From positions 248,001-312,000 of the forward strand of contig BPGU01000001.1 in NCBI GenBank assembly GCA_026003195.1: a stretch of 64,000 nt of DNA. Reading direction: 5' to 3'. Shown piece by piece: positions 1-8,045 of this stretch. The notes under the pieces were generated by a model. It had not been told where the DNA came from, did no database searches, and was given only the letters and a program-made list of their open reading frames with translations. The stretch comes from Armatimonadota bacterium (lineage in GTDB: Bacteria; Armatimonadota; HRBIN16). Position 1 is the stretch's first letter. Every line of letters begins with the position of its first letter. A program made the translations under genes and the position numbers.

Positions 1-19
1 GCTCCATGCGTTTCACTCC

Positions 20-418
20 TCATCCCTGATCTTCTTGCCAGCGCACATGCACGGAGAGCGATGCCTGCAAACTCGCTGCCGGCATCCGGGTAATGTGGCT
101 CAGCGCCAGAGCTACCGATTGGGCAATCCGTATCCTTTTGGGATGGCGTACTGGCGGACTACTCGCAGGCAACACCACCTCTGCGTGCGTGTGGTCTGGA
201 AGCATTCTCTCCAGTGTTCGTAAGAGCCTCCACAGTTCGCGTGGGGCAGTGATGGTTGCCCTCTGCAGGTCCAGAACCAGTTCGCGGTATCCACTGTGTG
301 TCAGCGACTGCAGGATGCGCTCACAGTGCCCCAACCTGGCATTGTCCAGCACACCCTGCCACTGCAGCACGGGCACCCCACAGATAATTTGAGTATCGAT
401 GACTGTGCTCTGCGGCAT
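20..418 (-). CDS. STAS-like domain protein
   Basis: A 132-residue protein whose pattern (hydrophobic strand with GVLD, then a helix, then ELVLDLQ) resembles the STAS fold of anti-sigma-factor antagonists. The usual phospho-acceptor serine context is not obvious (ATITAPRELW sits where it would be), so regulation by a kinase is uncertain. I chose the ATG at 418 because AAGGGG lies 8 nt upstream; an in-frame ATG at 424 is too close to that site. It is divergent from the ParB-like gene. STAS is inferred from the overall pattern only; an unrelated small alpha/beta protein is possible. Confidence 0.5.
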   Translation of the reverse strand: MPQSTVIDTQIICGVPVLQWQGVLDNARLGHCERILQSLTHSGYRELVLDLQRATITAPRELWRLLRTLERMLPDHTHAEVVLPASSPPVRHPKRIRIAQSVALALSHITRMPAASLQASLSVHVRWQEDQG

Positions 419-566
419 CCTCATCGCCCCTTTTCTGAGACTATTATCGGTTGTGAGGATGGGGGAGCAGAGGGTTTCTGCTCAGAAAACCGCAAAGATA
501 CGGGTTTTCGGGGAGAGAGGGTGTGGAAAGGAATCTGTGAAGAGATACAGGGAGGGACTTCCTGAG

Positions 567-1751
567 ATGCCAGACATGCAGATGATACCGCTGGAGCAGA
601 TTGTTGCCGGGAAAAACCAACCTCGCCAGACCTTTTACGAGGAGAGCCTGCAGGAGCTGGCGCAGTCCATCAAGGAGCGCGGGGTGCTGGAGCCCATCGT
701 CGTTCGCCCGACGGCGGATGGACGTTACGAAATCGTGATGGGTGAACGTCGCTACCGGGCAGCGCAGATGGCTGGGTTGACCGAAATACCCGCTATTATC
801 CGCGAGCTGAGCGACGAGGAAGCGGCTGCGGACGCGCTTTTGGAGAACTTCCAGCGCGAGGACCTGAACCCCATCGAGCGAGCGCAAGCTATCCAGAAGC
901 TGCTGACCATGATGAGCTGGGAGCAGGTAGCGCGCACGCTGGGGGTGAGCGAAACCACTCTGCGCCGCCACCTGGAGTTGCTGGAACTGCCCCAGGTCAT
1001 TCAGCAGGAGCTGATGAAACCCCCCTCGGCAAACGGCAACAACGGTGCGTTTACCGAAGGGCACGCCCGCGCGCTGCTGCCCCTGAATAAAGAGGTCAGC
1101 ACCCAGCTGCGTCTGGTGGAGAAGGTGCGCAACGAGAAACTCTCCATCGGCGACCTGGAAAAAATCGTGAACGCTATTCAGGAATATCCGAACAAGAAAG
1201 AGGCGTTCCTGCGCGTGCCTTTGCACGTCACCGAGGAGATGCTGAAGCATCTGGGAGCGCACCGTGAACGGCAGCGACCCTACAAGCCACAGACCGCCGA
1301 ACAGCACTTGAAGAACCTGCAGAAGGCGTGTTCGGCGGTGTCGGACCTGCTGGATGACCGCGTGATCGAGTTCATCAATACGCAGCAGATGAACCAGCTG
1401 CTGGCAACAACGGGCGAGCTGCAGCATGAGCTGGAGCAATTCAACCAGCGTGTCCGTACCGCCTTGCAGAACAAAGAGTACGGCTTCCGCGAGGTGTACA
1501 TCCACTGCCCGTTGTGCGGGCGTGTGGAGCTGATTGGCAGCCTGCGGTGCAGTGTGTGCTGGACGGTGCTGCGTCGGTGCTACGACTGCGGCAATTACGA
1601 CCGCACCTACGAGCGATGCGCCGTGACGGGAGCGCAGATATTCGTCAGCGAGGCGGAGAACCCGAAAGAGTACTCCAAGTCGTACAAGTGTCCTGATTAC
1701 AAACCGAAGTTCGAGGTCTTAGCCCGCAAACCCCAGCCCAAAGCAGCCTGA
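567..1751 (+). CDS. ParB/Spo0J-like protein with C-terminal cysteine-rich domain
   Basis: A 394-residue protein. Residues ~5-95 form a ParB N-terminal domain with the NQPR and GERRYRA boxes (the CTP/phosphate-binding box of the family) followed by ENFQREDLNPIE. A KorB/ParB-type helix-turn-helix follows (SWEQVARTLGVSETTLRRH, ~114-132). The last ~80 residues are unusual: CPLC, CSVC, CYDC, a further cysteine and a final KCPDY suggest zinc ribbons where normal ParB has a dimerisation domain. The start at 567 follows GGAGGGACTTCCTGAG; the frame is open further upstream but without a better site. No parA or parS cluster is nearby, so this may be a regulator or nucleoid-occlusion-type protein rather than the chromosomal partition ParB. 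Confidence 0.88.
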   Translation: MPDMQMIPLEQIVAGKNQPRQTFYEESLQELAQSIKERGVLEPIVVRPTADGRYEIVMGERRYRAAQMAGLTEIPAIIRELSDEEAAADALLENFQREDLNPIERAQAIQKLLTMMSWEQVARTLGVSETTLRRHLELLELPQVIQQELMKPPSANGNNGAFTEGHARALLPLNKEVSTQLRLVEKVRNEKLSIGDLEKIVNAIQEYPNKKEAFLRVPLHVTEEMLKHLGAHRERQRPYKPQTAEQHLKNLQKACSAVSDLLDDRVIEFINTQQMNQLLATTGELQHELEQFNQRVRTALQNKEYGFREVYIHCPLCGRVELIGSLRCSVCWTVLRRCYDCGNYDRTYERCAVTGAQIFVSEAENPKEYSKSYKCPDYKPKFEVLARKPQPKAA

Positions 1752-1766
1752 CCCCTCCCGCCCGCA

Positions 1767-1801
1767 CGGGGGTGCGTCTGCCCAGCGCACCCCCGCTTTT
1801 T
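1767..1801 (+). terminator. Rho-independent terminator after the parB-like gene
   Basis: A perfect 10-bp stem (CGGGGGTGCG with CGCACCCCCG) with a 9-nt loop followed by CTTTTT, 15 bp after the stop codon. It ends at the stop of the convergent ispE gene. Confidence 0.85.
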
Positions 1802-1802
1802 G

Positions 1803-2684
1803 TTACCGCCAGCAGAAGGTGCATCTCCACGCGCGGAAGCCTGCTCGTCGCAAGCGCGTGAGAGCGCGCTGTGCGGTCACATCATCGGCATACACGCCCA
1901 TCACTCCGGAGCCGCTTCCACACAGCAAGGCAGATTGCGCCCCGGAAGAGATGATATGCAGTTTGGCGCGTTGTATCTCGGGATGTTCGGTCAGCACTAC
2001 CGCTTCGAAATCGTTGTGCAGCAAGGGAAGCCAGTTCAGCCCTGCCCGCAAGGCGTTGACCATTGCCGGTGTGCGCGGTGGCGGCAGTTCCTCCACCTCG
2101 GCGATGGCGCGTTCCTCATCGATGCGCCCGTACGCCCATGCGGTGGAGACGCCCACTGAAGGAACCGCGATCACCAGCGGGTGGCTGGCAGGCACGGGCA
2201 GGGGAGTGACCACCTCACCAAGCCCCTCTACCAGTGCGGTGCCCCCAAGCAGGAAGAAGGGCACATCCGATCCCAGCGAAATCGCCAGCGATTGTAGCTC
2301 CTTCAGGGAGAGAGGTTGCCCGTACAGGATATTCAGCGCGCGCAGGGTGGTTGCCGCGTTGCTGCTGCCGCCTCCCAATCCCGCTTGCACCGGAATACCC
2401 TTGCGCAGGGTGATATGTATGTGTGGAGGCTCCCCCAGCCGGGCGTAAAAATGTTCGGCGGCACGCCATGCCAGATTCGTCTGGTCGCAGGGAATCGCCG
2501 GGTCTGTACACTCCAGGCGGATGCCTTCCTCACCATCCATCTGCACGGTGACCTCATCCGCCATACTGATCTGCTGCATGACCGATTGAATCAGGTGGTA
2601 GCCGTTGGGCAGGCGTTCCCGCACGTCCAGTGTGAGGTTCACCTTCGCATACGAGGGCAGGGCTACCACGCGATGCCTATCCAT
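1803..2684 (-). CDS. ispE: 4-diphosphocytidyl-2-C-methyl-D-erythritol kinase
   Basis: A 293-residue GHMP kinase of normal length. It phosphorylates CDP-methylerythritol with ATP in the MEP route to isoprenoids, in the cytoplasm. The N-terminal SYAKVNLTLDV and the glycine-rich ATP loop AGLGGGSSNAATTL are diagnostic. The frame stays open 74 codons upstream, but homology begins at the ATG at 2684, which overlaps the end of the upstream membrane-protein gene by 22 nt, suggesting translational coupling. Another MEP gene, dxs, lies elsewhere in this window. Confidence 0.95.
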   Translation of the reverse strand: MDRHRVVALPSYAKVNLTLDVRERLPNGYHLIQSVMQQISMADEVTVQMDGEEGIRLECTDPAIPCDQTNLAWRAAEHFYARLGEPPHIHITLRKGIPVQAGLGGGSSNAATTLRALNILYGQPLSLKELQSLAISLGSDVPFFLLGGTALVEGLGEVVTPLPVPASHPLVIAVPSVGVSTAWAYGRIDEERAIAEVEELPPPRTPAMVNALRAGLNWLPLLHNDFEAVVLTEHPEIQRAKLHIISSGAQSALLCGSGSGVMGVYADDVTAQRALTRLRRAGFRAWRCTFCWR

Positions 2685-3025
2685 AAGCTCAGCACCAATC
2701 CTCCCAGTACCAGCAGTGACGGTATGAGCAGGGAACGTTGTTTGTGCGCGATCGCATAGAGGCAAATCGCCAGAGAGAGCAACATGGGCGTCAGCACCAC
2801 CATCTGCAAGCCTACTTCCAGAAATCCCAGAGGCTCTCCGCGTCGCAGGTTGTGCCAGGCGTCCAGCAGAGAGTGTGTGCGGTGAGGTATATGGTTCTTG
2901 AACCACAGGGAGAGCAGAATACCCGTTGCCAGGAGCAGCACACTTACGGTGTTGCCTGCACGCAGCAACCCCGCGCTCATCGTGTACAGCTTGTCGTCGT
3001 TCTGTTCGGGCGTCTGATTGGACAT
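2663..3025 (-). CDS. Small three-helix membrane protein, DUF1634-like
   Basis: A 120-residue protein with three hydrophobic segments (about residues 23-42, 73-90 and 98-118), resembling DUF1634 membrane proteins of unknown function. The ATG at 3025 is preferred over one at 3046 because a TATAAT sequence lies at 3035-3040 on the minus strand, which would place transcription starts inside the longer version. It overlaps ispE by 22 nt and is probably co-transcribed with it. Function unknown. Confidence 0.65.
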   Translation of the reverse strand: MSNQTPEQNDDKLYTMSAGLLRAGNTVSVLLLATGILLSLWFKNHIPHRTHSLLDAWHNLRRGEPLGFLEVGLQMVVLTPMLLSLAICLYAIAHKQRSLLIPSLLVLGGLVLSLWIGIAW

Positions 3026-3034
3026 GACAGGATT

Positions 3035-3040
3035 ATTATA
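3035..3040 (-). promoter_or_regulatory. Candidate -10 box for the DUF1634-like/ispE transcript
   Basis: A perfect TATAAT on the minus strand 9 nt before the chosen start codon. No good -35 hexamer is seen 16-18 bp upstream, and the spacing would give a nearly leaderless mRNA, so this is tentative. Confidence 0.35.
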
Positions 3041-3132
3041 CTGCATCTACAGTTCACTTCATCGCCGCATAGCGCATCCCCTCTGTATCCCACCAGCGCA
3101 GGGTCACCCGCTCTGCAAAGTCGGCAAGCTCC

Positions 3133-4329
3133 TCAAGGCAAGGCATGTGCTCCCACACGCTGCGCCGCACTCCCCGTCTCTACCGCGAGGTCGCCCTTCT
3201 CTGGGGCGCGCAGGCGCGGGTTCACGCCGTATACTCCTTCCCTTTCAGGGGTCGGGAGTGTCGGCTTGCTTCGCTCTGGCGCATCTTCACAGTACCACCA
3301 GTTTCGGGCGAAAGTAAAGGTGTCGGGAGCGGTGAAGGGACCGATATTCACACCCCCTTCAAACCACTCATCGGAGCGGAAGACGATGAGGTTATCGGTG
3401 AATCGCCCATTGCGGCAGGGCACGAAACCCTCGGCGCGCGTCTCCTGCAGGATGCGAATCGCCCATCGCTTCGGGCGATAGATGGTGTTGAAGCGCACAG
3501 TCGCCCCGTTCACGCCCACGAAGCTCACCGCCGCCGTGGAGCCAATGAAAGTGCATCCCTCCACGGTGATGTTTCGCGCTTCGGCGTGCTCGCCGCCGGT
3601 TTTGAGCGGGGGGCGAAAGAACTGCAAACCGGTGCTGCCGCCGATTTGCATGGCGCGTGCCCCCGCGTGCTCAAATCGACACCGGCGTACGGTGATGCCC
3701 GTACATCCACCTTTCGCCTGAACACCATACCCTTTATCATCCACGAAGCGCAGGGTACATCCTGCAATCAGCCCACGGTGACAGCCCACCATGTCGATGC
3801 CCTGACCGCCGTCGCCCCAGCGTTCTACCGTGCATCCTTCCACGCGAAAATCGGTGACGCCGGAGAGTTTGATGCCGTCGCAGTTGCCCTCGGGACCGAT
3901 GTCTCTGACCGTGATGCCCTGGAGCACAATGTGGTGAGCAGGAGAGTCGTAATGACCACCATCGTCGATATTGAGACCGTTGTAACGCGCACCTGCCAGT
4001 ACCAGATGGCGGATCTCGATGTGGGACACCTTGCTAAGATGCAGGCACTCGCCGCCACCACGAATCACAGGGGGATTGTCCGGCTTTTCTCCCGCGATGA
4101 CGATGGGTTTCCCCGGCGCGCCGTGCACGTTCTCGAAGAACAGCCCTCCCTCATACTCCCCCGAGGCAAGCAGGATAGTATCTCCTGGGCGGGCGTTGCG
4201 TATCGCCTGGCGGAGCTGGCTCACATTGTGCACGCGGGTCACCTGCGCCGCCGTACCGGACGCTACGAGCATGAACATCAGCAGGATGTAGCTCGTTTTG
4301 ACCTGTTTTCGGCGAAGTAGGATGTTCAT
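3133..4329 (-). CDS. Secreted right-handed beta-helix protein, PL6-like
   Basis: A 398-residue protein with an N-terminal signal sequence (ILLMFMLVASGTAAQ) followed by a parallel beta-helix with repeated stretches such as NITVEGCTF and GITVRRCRFEHAG. The opening (NVSQLRQAIRNARPGDTILLASGEYEGG) is typical of polysaccharide lyase family 6 / chondroitinase-B-like proteins and DUF1565 right-handed helices. It probably cleaves or binds an acidic polysaccharide outside the cell; the substrate cannot be read from sequence. The ATG at 4329 overlaps the stop of the DppA-type gene (ATGA), placing it last in a four-gene leftward operon. Confidence 0.75.
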   Translation of the reverse strand: MNILLRRKQVKTSYILLMFMLVASGTAAQVTRVHNVSQLRQAIRNARPGDTILLASGEYEGGLFFENVHGAPGKPIVIAGEKPDNPPVIRGGGECLHLSKVSHIEIRHLVLAGARYNGLNIDDGGHYDSPAHHIVLQGITVRDIGPEGNCDGIKLSGVTDFRVEGCTVERWGDGGQGIDMVGCHRGLIAGCTLRFVDDKGYGVQAKGGCTGITVRRCRFEHAGARAMQIGGSTGLQFFRPPLKTGGEHAEARNITVEGCTFIGSTAAVSFVGVNGATVRFNTIYRPKRWAIRILQETRAEGFVPCRNGRFTDNLIVFRSDEWFEGGVNIGPFTAPDTFTFARNWWYCEDAPERSKPTLPTPEREGVYGVNPRLRAPEKGDLAVETGSAAQRVGAHALP

Positions 4330-5177
4330 GTATCTCCCGCACCCGAATACACGTTGCCCGGTTGCCACGACTCGCAGGGGAACATGTAAATGTCCCTCGG
4401 GTCCTCAATCTTCCATGCCACCGTTCGGGCGTCCACGCGCTGCACGCCGGCGAACTGCGCACGATAGTCCGCCAGTCCGCTGTATGCCCACTCTACCGAG
4501 ACCTCTATCGGCACGGGCACACGCCACGCGTGAGAGCGGTCGGCAGTGCGAATGGCTTCGGCGATGTCGTGACGGATGCGCTCACGCACCTCATCGGGAG
4601 GATACAGTTCACAGGTCGCCCAGCCGGTGCCACGCTTGGTGGGGGTGCAGCGCACGTGTGGGAACAACCGACGTGCCTCTTCGCACAATGCCTCGTCACC
4701 GGATACATATACCAGCGGCACCCCATACGCGCCTGCATACAGAGCAAACTGGCTCATCTCGCCGTGCTCCTGCCCGTTGATGCAGAAGCGGCATATCTCT
4801 TTGGGCGCCTGTGTGTGGTCGATGAAGGCGTTCAGCGTGCCTGCCATGGCGTGCTGCCCAATCATTGCTACTGCCTGTACGCTTTCGTCCAGCCCTTCGA
4901 AGCGAATGGGGGTGAAACTGCTGAACCAGACCAGTTTTGCCCGCGGGTCTAACTTCTCTCGCAGGAAGCCCCGGTTGCGGTTGCGTCCATGCCCGTCAAT
5001 GACGCGTACTTCGGTGGCTCCGGCGTCGAAGCAGCCAGCCACTGCCGCGTTCACATCGGCGGTCAGCTGCTCACGCCCGTAGAGATATTCGGGAGCGTTG
5101 TCGTCGGGATGATAGCACTGGTCCCAGCTGTCGATACCCGCAACGCCTTCCATGTCGGTGCATATCCAGATTATCAT
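4326..5177 (-). CDS. M55-family (DppA-type) D-aminopeptidase
   Basis: A 283-residue metallopeptidase. The N-terminus TDMEGVAG gives D8 and E10, the first two zinc ligands known for DppA; DGHG (H63), GQHAMAG (H109) and the NGQEHGE stretch (E140 likely) fit the rest. The family forms a decameric ring and removes D-amino acids such as D-Ala from peptides, consistent with peptidoglycan peptide recycling. There is no signal peptide. It lies 15 nt downstream of the zincin gene and overlaps the beta-helix gene by 4 nt. Confidence 0.9.
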   Translation of the reverse strand: MIIWICTDMEGVAGIDSWDQCYHPDDNAPEYLYGREQLTADVNAAVAGCFDAGATEVRVIDGHGRNRNRGFLREKLDPRAKLVWFSSFTPIRFEGLDESVQAVAMIGQHAMAGTLNAFIDHTQAPKEICRFCINGQEHGEMSQFALYAGAYGVPLVYVSGDEALCEEARRLFPHVRCTPTKRGTGWATCELYPPDEVRERIRHDIAEAIRTADRSHAWRVPVPIEVSVEWAYSGLADYRAQFAGVQRVDARTVAWKIEDPRDIYMFPCESWQPGNVYSGAGDT

Positions 5178-5192
5178 GGGTGTACCTCTGGC

Positions 5193-5564
5193 TCAGTAAG
5201 CTCCGATCTCACGCAATCGCTCGTCGCTGATACCAAAATGGTGCGCAATCTCGTGAATCAACGTTCGACGGATAGCATCGCGAATCCGCTCCGGGGTGCG
5301 ATAGCGCCGTTCAATCGGTCGCTGGAAGATGGTGATGCGGTCGGGGAAGAGGGGTTCGCCGGAGGTAACGCCTCGCTCGGTGAGCGGCACTCCCTCGTAC
5401 AGCCCGAACAGGTCCTCCCAGGGACGCAATCCCATCTTGCGTCGCTGTTCGGGCGAGGCAGTCCACTCCACCAGCACCTGCACGTTTTTCAGGTGGCGCA
5501 GGATGTCCTCAGGCAGCGAGTCGATGGCTTCCTGCACCAATCCGCGAAACTCCGCAGGCGACAT
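5193..5564 (-). CDS. Minimal zincin metallopeptidase (PF06262-type)
   Basis: A 123-residue protein with HEIAHHFG near its C-terminus (H104, E105, H108), the HExxH zinc motif, followed by ISDERLREIG, as in the minimal zincin family often annotated as metallopeptidase family protein. The upstream DLFGLYEGVPLTER stretch is also typical. The proteolytic substrate is unknown. It starts 3 nt after the stop of the RibD-type gene and is part of the same operon. Confidence 0.88.
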   Translation of the reverse strand: MSPAEFRGLVQEAIDSLPEDILRHLKNVQVLVEWTASPEQRRKMGLRPWEDLFGLYEGVPLTERGVTSGEPLFPDRITIFQRPIERRYRTPERIRDAIRRTLIHEIAHHFGISDERLREIGAY

Positions 5565-5567
5565 CGC

Positions 5568-6287
5568 TCACCCTCGCCTCCTGTAACGCAGATACAGCTC
5601 GCCTTCATGCTCGTACACCGAGAGCAGTTGCATCTGAACTACCTGCTCGCGCGGCAGTCCCGCGCCTTCTACGGTGGTGGTGATGTGGCGTCCCCCCTTC
5701 ACCTTCGGCGCGAGGGTCAAGAACCATTCATCTATCCCCCCCGCAGCGAACATTTCGAAGTTCAGCTCTCCGCCTCCTTCGCACAGCAGCCGCTCGATAC
5801 CCAGCTGGTGGCGCAGGAAAGAGAGCGCTTGAGGAAGGTTCACTCGCTCTGTCCCGCATATCACCACGTGCGCCACTTCTTGCAGGTTTTTACGCTGTTC
5901 CTCAGGCATCCTCTCGGTGGTGAAGACCACCGCTTTGCCGGGCGCCTCGGTGAAGAAGCGAGAACTGGCGGGAATGTCGCCTCTGCCAGTGACCACCGCC
6001 CGCCACAGAGACGAGGGGTAGGTGATATGTCCCACCCGCAGAGTGCTTGCGCCGATCAGCACCGCCTGGGCATTAGCCTGCAGACGCTTCATGAGAGCCT
6101 GGTCCATCGAGCTACCCAGACCGGAGGCGGTGTCTCCTACCTCTCCCAGTGTGATTTTGCCGTCCAGCGTGCTCACCATGTTGAGAAACACATAAGGGCG
6201 GTCCGCAGGGGCGGGAGGGAAGGATAATTGCCGATAGAGCGTCTCTTCGGAGTGTGTTTCACCGGTCATGTCCAGCAGACAGCGCAC
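5568..6287 (-). CDS. RibD C-terminal / dihydrofolate-reductase-like oxidoreductase
   Basis: A 239-residue protein of the RibD C-terminal reductase family. Residues such as VFLNMVSTLDGKITLG near the N-terminus, the LIGASTLRVG stretch, and LLCEGGGELNFEMF near the C-terminus match NADPH-dependent pyrimidine reductases of riboflavin synthesis. It stands alone without a deaminase domain, so it may be a riboflavin-pathway reductase or a related pterin or pyrimidine reductase. GTG at 6287 is preferred because AGGAAAGGAG sits 8 nt upstream; an ATG at 6269 is the alternative. First gene of a four-gene leftward operon. Confidence 0.82.
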   Translation of the reverse strand: MRCLLDMTGETHSEETLYRQLSFPPAPADRPYVFLNMVSTLDGKITLGEVGDTASGLGSSMDQALMKRLQANAQAVLIGASTLRVGHITYPSSLWRAVVTGRGDIPASSRFFTEAPGKAVVFTTERMPEEQRKNLQEVAHVVICGTERVNLPQALSFLRHQLGIERLLCEGGGELNFEMFAAGGIDEWFLTLAPKVKGGRHITTTVEGAGLPREQVVQMQLLSVYEHEGELYLRYRRRG

Positions 6288-6588
6288 GACATCGTCTCCT
6301 TTCCTCAAGGTTTTATCGAGTATACCCGACGAAAGGGCAAAAACCCCCTGAAACAGAGGGAGTGATTCGTCATGAGGCAAACACGCCGCTACACGTGGAT
6401 TGTTGGAGTATGGGCGAATCGGTGCCGCTGACAGGGTGCGGCTTCGGTCGCAACACCCAACCGAGAGGAAAGCAGAAAAAGCTTGCAGCTGGTTCCGAAA
6501 AACTATTGACAAACATTGCACATCAGGTATATACTGCAAGTAAGCCTGTGGAACAGGCGATGGACGAAGGGAGGTTCTTCAAGGTGTC
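6288..6588. other. 301-bp divergent intergenic region
   Basis: Lies between the leftward reductase operon and the rightward broken dockerin gene. Apart from the promoter at 6506-6535 and the GGGAGG at about 6570, I see no gene, repeat or RNA in it. Confidence 0.6.
6506..6535 (+). promoter_or_regulatory. Sigma-70-type promoter for the broken dockerin gene
   Basis: TTGACA at 6506-6511 and TATACT at 6530-6535 with an 18-bp spacer (an overlapping TATATA gives 16 bp). It lies ~55 bp before the TTG start at 6589. Confidence 0.7.
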
Positions 6589-8000
6589 TTGCAAAGCACG
6601 CTTTTCTGTCCCCCCTGGGCAGTTTTCAGCCTGTGCTTGCTGTTGTCTCCCCTGCAAGCGCAAGAACTGTACATCACCCTGCTCAACGGTGACTGTGACG
6701 GCGATAACGAAGTGACCCTCTTGGACTTCGGCATCGTGGTGAGCGCTTTCGGGAGCACACCGAATGACCCCAACTGGGACCCTCGCGCCGATTTGGACGG
6801 TGATTGTGAAGTGACGCTGTTGGACTACGGCATTGTGGTACGCAACTTCGGTGCAATGGGTGCGGAGCCGTTTGACCCCGCGTTGCCTCGGCAGCCTGCA
6901 CCGAGTGAGGGGTATAGTATTAGCGGTATGGTCGATCTGGAGGCGTGGGAAGGGGGACCGCTAACCGTGTGCATCGAGGCGCTGCGCGAGGATGATCCGG
7001 CGCAGGTGGTATACTGGATGGAGGTTCCAACCGACGCTCCTTTTGTCATGAACCTGCCCCAGTCTGGACTATGGAGATATCACATTGCAGTATCCGCCTT
7101 CGGGCTGAGTGCAGCACCGCGGGACAGAACGGTTTACGCCCCGGGCGACGCTATCCGTGTGGTCGCTCAGTATCCCTCATTATGGGAACGATTTAGCGTG
7201 ACATATCCACCTCAGGCAATCGGTTTAAGCGTGCGACTGGTTGATTACGACAACGTGTATATAGAAGGAGGAGACCCTCGTAAAAGATTGCCGGATGGCA
7301 TAACGAATAAGGAAAGGGAAATCCCCGCAAACCTTGTTTGCAGCTGGCAGCTCGTCAGCGGTCAAGGAGAATTGTATCCTGTTGGTGGACAGCTGCCCTT
7401 CCATGACTACGTTTCTTTGCCTAATGCCTTTGTGTAACCGCTTCCTGACGTAGTTTGGGTAAAGTGTACCATCACAGATACCAACCCAGACTACGCACGG
7501 CGGGACGGCGCTTTGACGATAGACTTCGTTTTCCTTATAGTGGGAGAGCCTACCCTGCACATTGGAGCGCAGGCTGACAGCGGCGGAACGCCTGTTGCAT
7601 CGGCGCAAGCATCAAGCATGAATTTACGCACCGAAGCTGGTTCTTGCAGGACTGGCTGGGTTTTGGCGTCGCCGAAATCGGCGGCACCCCACCCAGGTAT
7701 GACGACTGGAAACCAAGAAGCCAGGTTTACGACGACGACGGTGACGCTCTGAGCAATGAGTTTGAAACTCGTATGCAAAACCGATTCCACTGCGACCCTG
7801 GCAACCGTTTCAGCATCATCGAGTGGTGGACAGGAATTCCCGGTGGCAATTTGCGCAATCTGCCCCCGGATGTTAAGGAAGATTTCGAAATGCTGGTCAG
7901 ACTCTGGGGGGACTGGGGTGGCTACCCGGAAGGATTTTACATTATCGGTTCCTTGGATGATAAAGACTGGTCGGTAGGAGGACGTCAGGACCACTGGTAG
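6589..8000 (+). pseudogene. Broken secreted protein: N-terminal dockerin repeats plus zincin-like region
   Basis: A TTG start is followed by a signal peptide (FSLCLLLSPLQAQ) and then two calcium-loop repeats, GDCDGDNEVTLLDFGIVV and LDGDCEVTLLDYGIVV, i.e. a dockerin-like module placed at the N-terminus. The frame is stopped by TAA at 7435-7437 but stays protein-like beyond it (PDVVWVKCTITDTNPDYARR). The reading frame then changes between ~7530 and 7617, and the new frame runs to TAG at 7998-8000. This part encodes HEFTH (7617-7631), a possible HExxH zinc site, and an aspartate-rich stretch VYDDDGDALSNEF. At least one nonsense change and one frameshift are needed to explain it. Originally perhaps a secreted metallopeptidase of ~470 residues. 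Confidence 0.75.
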
Positions 8001-8045
8001 CACGCTCACAAACCATATCCTGTTAACAGGCAAGGAGGCACCTAC

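Noticed and set aside
444-1505. 353-codon open frame on the minus strand inside the ParB-like gene
   Set aside because: Antisense shadow of a well-supported gene; its Leu/His/Gln-rich product has no domain pattern. Similar long shadows at 3145-4320 (+), 4989-6227 (+), 28136-28990 (-), 29152-30168 (-) and 48201-49205 (-) were dropped for the same reason.
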